From Athripsodes cinereus (Eukaryota; Arthropoda; Insecta; Trichoptera; Leptoceridae), in the NCBI GenBank assembly GCA_947579605.1, contig OX388313.1, positions 26,043,214 to 26,107,213 of the forward strand: a DNA stretch of 64,000 nucleotides, given 5' to 3'. This document shows positions 57,732 through 64,000 of the stretch, in pieces (position 1 is the stretch's first letter; every line of letters begins with the position of its first letter). Made by a program: the position numbers and the translations under genes. The notes beneath the pieces are model-generated. The model did no database searches. It saw nothing but the letters and a program-made list of their open reading frames with translations, and was not told where the DNA came from.

Positions 57732-57825
57732 TACTGATATTGTCTACCCGAAAAACAACAACCAAATAGAAACGATCGTCATAAAAACCTTCAACCTTAT
57801 TCGTGATAAATTGAAAAAAATACAG

Positions 57826-58015
57826 TAGGTATGTAGTTAACTTCCAAATGACTATTAATTTTGCTAATTAGTAGATATTCGGAGACTCGACTCCATCATC
57901 ATTACTCCATCATTTTCTAATCGCCTGACGATGGAGTCGAGAGTCTACGAATATTAGAAAGAGAAGTTAACAAAGTCATTTGGAAGTCAACTGTGTTTTT
58001 TTTTTCAATTTATCT
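57826..58015. repeat. two-armed hammerhead-like foldback
   Basis: The outer ends ACTTCCAAATGACT invert around a centre. The right arm (+) has CTGACGA at 57925-57931 followed by a hairpin region and GAAT. The left arm has lost the CTGA part (AATGATGA). Sister of 47786-47882. Confidence 0.5.
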
Positions 58016-58079
58016 TGAAATGGACTTCCAAAAAGTACCTACCTTCAGTCAATAATATCGAAATTTTAAAAATCTAATT

Positions 58080-58170
58080 CGCGATGTTTTACTGATACCT
58101 GTTTTTAACAGGGCACTCGAAAACTTACAGAAAAGTGCGGGATTCACAATATTCTTTGCCGGGGAACAAG
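58080..58170 (+). repeat. repeat B fragment
   Basis: GCGATGTTTTACTGATACC, AACAGGGCACTCGAAAACTTA and GAAAAGTGCGGGA are in order. Confidence 0.7.
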
Positions 58171-58265
58171 TGAGTAAAGATATCCATAAAGGATATACAA
58201 ATAAACATAATGTTAACGAACGGATTCAATTATTAATATACAATAAATTGTGTAAATAATATTAT

Positions 58266-58507
58266 CGATGGCTTAAAGCACAGATGTTGTAAGTGCAGTT
58301 TTCATAGTTCATGTTGAAAGTTTGAGGTGCCATACAATTTAGGTACCTACTTACCACGCATAGTTTTTGTTAAATATCTCGTCAATGACACAGAGTTACG
58401 CAATAATATTCCTACGGAACATACTTCAGATGATATAGATTCGCATGCGTATAATAACTCATTTTCGGTAAAAACTGCACTTACAACATCTGTGCTATAA
58501 GCCATCG
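58266..58507. mobile_element. MITE with about 37-bp inverted ends
   Basis: The ends CGATGGCTTAAAGCACAGAT GTTGTAAGTGCAGTTTT and its inverse (..ATCTGTGCTATAAGCCATCG) differ at about two bases. TTAT stands on both sides as a possible short duplication. No ORF. Confidence 0.85.
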
Positions 58508-58721
58508 TTATTATGTAACTACAAAGAACTTTCTTGAATAATGGGAATAAATATTGCTTTTAATTAATTTTTCTGATTGTTATTTCTTTTAATATCTACA
58601 TTGTACCTACTCCCTCCATCCTCCCACAAACATAAATGAGTTTCTTTGATGGTTTATAATTTTTAATAATTATTACTGCCAACCAGAAATGGTCCATTTT
58701 TCAATTTCAGATCCTATAAAA

Positions 58722-59078
58722 CAGTGCTCCGCAATCTTTTCTTATCTACGGCAAACCAAAAATCTTCCTAGAATTCCGCGGCACACGATGGTCTCGAATA
58801 TTTTAATATTTAGAAATTTTATTCTACCCCCTAGTCGCTAAAGTTACGAAATGGTATAGGAATTTGAAATATGTATTTCAAAAACTTCTCGGTTTTTCTA
58901 AAGAATGTTTTCTCGAATCATTAAGTATTTGGTTCTTTTACCGAATATCCGATACTTTATCTACCGATTTTTCACTATTATTTCTTAACTATCTCATTAT
59001 TAAATACATAATAAAAAAAATGTATTTGACCGCGGCACACCTGTATTCGGCTCGCGGCAAACCGATTACGGAGCACTA
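58722..59078. mobile_element. hAT-type MITE with near-8-bp duplication
   Basis: The ends CAGTGCTCCGCAATC and, inverted, TAGTGCTCCGTAATC; the flanks CTATAAAA and TTATAAAA match at 7 of 8. GCGGCACAC / GCGGCAAACC words lie near both ends. The interior is related to the hAT MITE at 21739-22078. Confidence 0.75.
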
Positions 59079-59424
59079 TTATAAAATATTCCGATGATAA
59101 ATGGAAATGAAAACACACTTTTTTATTTATTTATAGGTATCTAAATTAATTGTATTTCTACCTACCTGTATAGTTTAGAATTTTATCATTTTTTTATTTC
59201 TCCAGCTTGGGTATAATGTTTATAATATAACAACTAGAATGTATATTATTAAAAACAGTTAATCTGTTGGCTAAGTAAATTTAAGGATAAACCGTGATGG
59301 TATAGATTGAATATATGGACACCGAATGTGATGAATAATATACGAGTTGCCCTTTCCGTGCCATAAAATATATGATATTCAATTTAGTTAAAAATATAAT
59401 TAAACACTGTTAAATTTCCACTCG

Positions 59425-59583
59425 TCTCTCTTTCACAATACACCGTTCCTATGACAACGACATCAGATCGCAGGGAATGTCGTGGGAAGAGGTGACGCGA
59501 TTAACACAGAGACGCTCTGAATGGAGGAGGCTGGTTTCTGCTCTGTGCTCCCGAGAGGAGCGTTGAGTGCGATGATGATGATG
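59425..59583 (+). pseudogene. LINE 'C' 3'-end fragment
   Basis: CCTCTTTCACAATACACCG, ACGACATCAGATCGCAGGGA and CTCTGTGCTCCCGAGAGGAG, ending GCGATGATGATGATGA. Confidence 0.75.
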
Positions 59584-59593
59584 AAATTTCCAC

Positions 59594-59674
59594 TACGTTA
59601 GATATTAAATCCGAATGTTTCGCTTACGCTTGTAATCTTCAGGGAAACTGGGATTTAATAATAATATCTAACAT
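59594..59674 (-). repeat. hammerhead-like hairpin, CTGAAGA core
   Basis: On the - strand a long helix I (GTTAGATATT..AAATCC paired with GGATTTAATATCTAAC) encloses CTGAAGA (59642-59636), a TTAC-AAGC-GTAA hairpin and GAAAC (59621-59617), then ATTC and the returning strand. The order and core residues fit a type I hammerhead with N7 = A. Two bases (GC) between helix II and GAA are irregular. Confidence 0.5.
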
Positions 59675-59689
59675 AATGGGAATTAAACA

Positions 59690-60310
59690 GTTTATATTTA
59701 TTATATTTTTATTTAATTAAAAATGAATTTTCACAGTATAAACACATAAACTCTTAAATTAGTAGTATGATAATTTGTATGGGTGGGGTATTTCGTAGCT
59801 GAGTTGAAAATGTAGAAACAAAATCACAACGATTCTAGAATATTGAAACAGTGTTATTTTTACTAAATCAGTTCTGTAATTAAAATTTACTTACTCGAAG
59901 ATGGAGACGGATTTTTATTGTATAGATTAAACTACAGTGTAGCCAACAACAATAAAACCAACATTTCTTCGTTCATTCATTATACAAAATATATTTAAAT
60001 GTGTGATAGGTATTTAGTATGTACCTACGTAGTACAGTATCCTAGAGCTACGAGATGAATGTTTGTTCTAACTAAATGAGATACATGTAACTAACTGTAT
60101 ATGCATACATTATTATATTATATAGATACATAAATACACTATAATAAGGACTACGACTGGGATACGGTTATCCGGATAATACATACGGTTATGACATATT
60201 ACATTATATTGTCAGCGGTTAACGGATTCCGCGGTTAATCGTCCACCGATAGGTATATGAAATTTGGATTTACGATTTGTAAAAATATTGTAGTCCCGTC
60301 CATTCATCTA
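59690..60310. other. no gene seen
   Basis: AT-rich; a pair of CGGTTA/TAACCG words near 60160-60240 does not form a convincing structure. Confidence 0.4.
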
Positions 60311-60314
60311 TTCT

Positions 60315-60545
60315 ATAATGTCATTAGCGTGGTAGCCAGCGGACCAACTTCTTGTAATATACATCCAATTCGTTCTTTTCATGCCAAGTTAAGATGTTCA
60401 GAATGGGTGACATACTTCATCGCTGAACTGAAGATTTTAAATGTCTTAAAATGTGATGTTTTACGAGTACCTGCCTTTTACAGGACACTCGAAACTTACA
60501 GAAAAGAGTGGGAGATCAATTCTCTACCGGAGACTCTATGGAACA
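60315..60545 (+). repeat. repeat B copy
   Basis: GTAGCCAGCGGACCAACTTC, TTCAGAATGGGTGACA, CCTGCCTTTTACAGGACAC, GAAAAGAGTGGGAGATCAAT and GAGACTCTATGGAAC are in order. Confidence 0.75.
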
Positions 60546-61519
60546 TTGTAGGTATGTAGCGCGGCTAGTTACACCACCTACCCACTTTCAAAATTTTAAA
60601 AAAGGAACATTTTTGGATCATAACAAGAAAAAACAACATTGGAAAATTTTTCATTACCTATTCATTAATTTTTCATTACTCATCACTGTTTTTGGATTAT
60701 CCTTTAAAAATTGTAAATTTTATTTGTTTTAATACATACATATATTACTAAAAGAGTTTTTTACTCAAAATTCGTTCAACTTTCTAAAGGTACTAAATAG
60801 ACTAATGTATTAATGAAAAAACGGCGGTCACGGCTTGATAATGTTCTTAAAGATTCTTATGTTTTCGCCCACACAGTCAACAGTTCGCAGAACAACCTTT
60901 TTTCATACATATTCGTACATAGGTGACTCATTTATTGCAAAAACACTGGTGGAAGCATTTGTATTTCTTTTCAAATAATTTCGGTGAGTGACTGGATTAG
61001 AAAACAATAGGACAAATAGGTACATTATTAAGTGTGAGTCATGTCAGGTTATTCCATCATAAATATTCTAATCCAATGCTTTTAATTATGAACATATTAA
61101 TATTCATTGCTTTCTTTACACAAACCACCATTATCTGTAAAATTGCGATTTGTGCAAATGGTTTTAAAAGGGTTATAAACCAATTCCTCGTTTTCTCAGT
61201 AAAATGTTTACACCAAGAAGTAGGTATGTTTACAAAGAATTAACTATTCATAAGTTAATACTTTATTTATTATTGCTGTTAAAGATAATAAGAAATACCT
61301 TACAAAAGAGAGTACCTATGCGCCTCCAGTAATGTACGGAAACAGGAAATTTATTTTAGAGATAAACAACTCTTTTAAAATTTATAATAATTTACTAAGA
61401 ACATCGCCGTAAAGAAATATTAGGTATATCTTCTTATATTGTTATTTGGATTACATCAAGTTGGTTTCTTTAATGTAGAAAGTAATAATTGATATCGGTT
61501 TATAGTGAGTTACAAACCA

Positions 61520-61700
61520 TTGGTCTGCAAAGAGTTTGGTTTCCTTCTCCATGCCTCCCTATTTTCAGCTAGTCTCTTTAGTTCTACGTATGTGCTTTAG
61601 TTCATGTCCTTTTTCAGTTGGTCCATATAAGTGTCTCTTGGTTGGCCATTACCATTTCTGTCTTCGGTCTTGCTTGGTGATGAGCAGGCCTGGGTGCCTA
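61520..61700 (-). pseudogene. LINE RT tail fragment (third family)
   Basis: The - strand reads TYMDQLKKDM, a stop, then TYVELKRLAENREAWRR, the conserved last stretch of RTE-type insect LINE polyproteins. It is broken by stops. Confidence 0.7.
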
Positions 61701-61724
61701 ACGTTGTGGCCAATCATCATGGTA

Positions 61725-62165
61725 TCACCTACAAGTGAAGTAGATAGTAAAATGGTCGCAGACCGGTTGTTACTCACTGTGCCAATAAAAATGAGACTTT
61801 CTAAATGGGTATACCTTATTTCAAAATTGAAGATGTAAACTACTTTATTGAAGATGTATTGCGAATATCTTCTTACAAGGTAGGTACTCGAAAACTTAAA
61901 TTTTTGGGTGACTAGTTCCTCTTATTATTACCTACAATCAAATCATTCCCCACGGACATTCAAATAAGAAAAATAGAGAGAAAATAAATTTCCCCAATTA
62001 ATTTTGATTTTATGATAGGTTGTATTTATATGCTTTGTGATCTATTTTTCTATTTATACCATCACGGTAAATCCTGCAAGTGGGGTAGCTAATAGGCTGA
62101 CTGATTGCACGTAATAAACTCCTCTCTGCGCCACTAAAAATAGAACATTCAGAGTAAGCGGTTTA
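61725..62165 (+). repeat. repeat B pieces
   Basis: 61725-61920 (ACCTACAAGTGAAGTAG, CTCGAAAACTTAAA) and 62058-62165 (CACGGTAAATCCTGCAAGTG, GGGGTAGCTAATAGGCTGAC) are diverged forward copies. Confidence 0.55.
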
Positions 62166-62199
62166 CAAAAATAATGTATGGATTGAAAAATAATAATTA

Positions 62200-63440
62200 T
62201 TTACCGAGTCGGCTCGTTTAGTTCTATTCAACTCGTTTGGTTTATTAGATTCTGTATTTCGGTTAACCGTGTTAATGAAACGCTTGCTAATTATTTTGTC
62301 ATTCTCTTATTACGATGCTAGACTAGGGGTGGTAATTACACACGGGCGAACAGTGTAGTTACATAGTACCCACCTATGATTAAAGCAAAGATAATTACTT
62401 CTGTAAAATTGTTGGATATTATATTGTCACTTGATTTATTATATTTTATACATTAAATAACATAATACAGATATAAACGCACTCGATTTCTGTTATAACT
62501 AGTAATTTTGGACATATCGGTTATGTAGGTTATTTTGTTGTAATTTATAAAATTGAAATTGTTATTTTATAGACTTGAAATTAGTATTTTTTTCTTAAGT
62601 ATTGCAAATATTTAATTGATACCAGAATGAGAAAAAACAGCTATTTTACGATAGCTACTTAGTTGAGCATAATAAATTGTCCAAATGTAAGTGATAAGTT
62701 ACCTATTCTATAGTTTATCTAGTCACATATTTTTATGAAGATAATAATAACAAGCTTTTCTAGATTTGTTTCTTAGGAGCATAAGATTTAATAAAAAAGA
62801 AGTAACCATTCTCCATTCGGTGCAATTTTGTATCAAATTATAGGCATTTTGTAAAGATACTTCTAAGTAAATTCTGATAAGAATGCTGTATTTAGAAAAA
62901 CAATAATACTTTGGGAATCAAGTATCTGATAACATATTATTATTATGCATTGAAAAATTTACTGTTTAAGAATGTGTAAAAATACGAGTATTTCAATCAG
63001 AGATGGAAAATTAACTCATTATATCCAAACGCTCATAATAACCGAACTCGTCATAACCATATTATCTGCTAATATAGTGTCTGAAATCTTGAAAATTACA
63101 TAAACTTATTTTGAAAATAATTACGAATATAAGTAACTAGGTACTCGTTTTATTTATTGAGTTTCATCATAATTAATTAAGTACGTTAGTTGCTAAGTAG
63201 ATATTATTTTGTTTCAATGATCTATTTAGAGAAATCCATTCATTATTCGAAATTAATAATTTTGATAAAATATTACTTAAATGTTTTTTTACTAATTAAA
63301 TGTACTTAGTTATTATACCACTAAGCTTTTGTAGGATTCTTCAAAAAATCATCGTAGGTACTAATTAAAATTATATAACTTTTAAGGGTAATTATGAACT
63401 ACACTTATAAATAAATAAAGTAAAATTAGTAGACAAAAGT
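62200..63440. other. no gene seen
   Basis: AT-rich. If the gene at 49411 continues to the right, this is intron. No exon-like stretch was found. Confidence 0.4.
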
Positions 63441-63449
63441 GTTCAATTG

Positions 63450-63680
63450 CGGTATATCCCACAAGTGACGTAGCCAGCAAACCAGTTGCATGTAACAAAA
63501 ATGCAAGCTGTCTTCTCTGTGCCAACAGAAAAAATCAAGATATTCAGGATGGTGGCAAACCTCATCGCTGAATTTAAGATGCAAAATGTCTCTATTATTA
63601 CGAATACCTGTTTTTTATAGGACACTCGAAAAGTTACAGAAAATAGTGAGATATCTATTCTTTGTCGGGTGCTTCAGGGA
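63450..63680 (+). repeat. repeat B copy
   Basis: GGTATATCCCACAAGTGACG, GTAGCCAGCAAACCAGTTGC, ATTCAGGATGGTGGC, CCTCATCGCTGAATTTAAG and GGACACTCGAAAAGTTACAG are in order. Confidence 0.75.
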
Positions 63681-63889
63681 ACTTAATTTATGTATATAAG
63701 TAAAACTTTATACAAATAAATAAATAAAGTTCGTCCCTGCTGATTTAATCCACCTTCAAAACACAAGCATATTGATTAGGTATTGCCAGAGAGTCTGGGA
63801 TGGGTTTGGGTTTATTTTAAATCAAGGTTCAATAATTTAATAAAATATACTTTCAGTGCCTTGTAAAACATTACGAATTAAATTTCGCA

Positions 63890-63970
63890 TTTTCAATTCA
63901 GTGATGAGGTATACCGTCCATTCTGAATCTTTTGATTCTTATTGGCACGAAATTGACTGATGTTTTTTTA
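63890..63970 (-). repeat. repeat B fragment, reverse
   Basis: TCAATTCAGTGATGAGGTAT, CCATTCTGAAT and TTATTGGCACG are the reverse of B landmarks. Confidence 0.6.
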
Positions 63971-64000
63971 GTTTTGCAGTTACTGAATGGGTGAAATTAA

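Overview
This is an AT-rich eukaryotic nuclear window, most likely from a moth or butterfly. That placement is inference. It rests on insect-like intron-exon genes with high identity to insect families, and on dense short interspersed repeats, hAT and piggyBac-type MITEs, a Helitron-like end and LINE tails of kinds common in Lepidoptera. I see no bacterial-type operons, no CRISPR array, no rRNA and no free-standing tRNA gene.

Three host loci can be supported. (1) An EFR3 / rolling blackout homologue on the + strand spans 6413-29356. I assembled 17 coding exons with GT..AG junctions whose phases all fit, giving an open frame of 848 codons. The first coding exon is only 10 nt (Met-Ser-Ile plus one base) and lies 13.5 kb before exon 2. 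(2) Cyclin L lies on the + strand at 40488-41702, in one uninterrupted exon with a C-terminal arginine/serine-rich tail. (3) The first coding exon of an unidentified type II membrane protein (+, 49411-49800) ends at a splice donor, so its remaining exons should lie in or beyond the last 14 kb. A possible exon of a fourth gene touches the left edge (1-165).

The rest is mobile DNA. The largest element is a CR1-like LINE on the - strand (about 30189-34540) with two long intact ORFs. ORF1 has a coiled coil and an esterase-like domain that has lost catalytic residues. ORF2 has an apurinic endonuclease and reverse transcriptase with intact motifs. ORF2 overlaps ORF1 in the -1 frame and has no ATG before its endonuclease domain. 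The overlap contains a perfectly phased U UUU UUA slippery heptamer, so ORF2 is probably made by -1 frameshifting.

Other elements: two Penelope-like remnants with long inverted arms (16341-16977; 37007-37445); hammerhead-ribozyme-like hairpins (about 1.5, 47.8, 57.9 and 59.6 kb); two piggyBac-like MITEs with TTAA duplications and the same 44-bp-spaced subterminal palindrome pair; several hAT-type MITEs with recognisable 8-bp target duplications; tRNA-derived SINEs; C-terminal fragments of at least three other LINE families; and a 135-bp (AAAT)n-tailed element caught as nested insertions at two sites.
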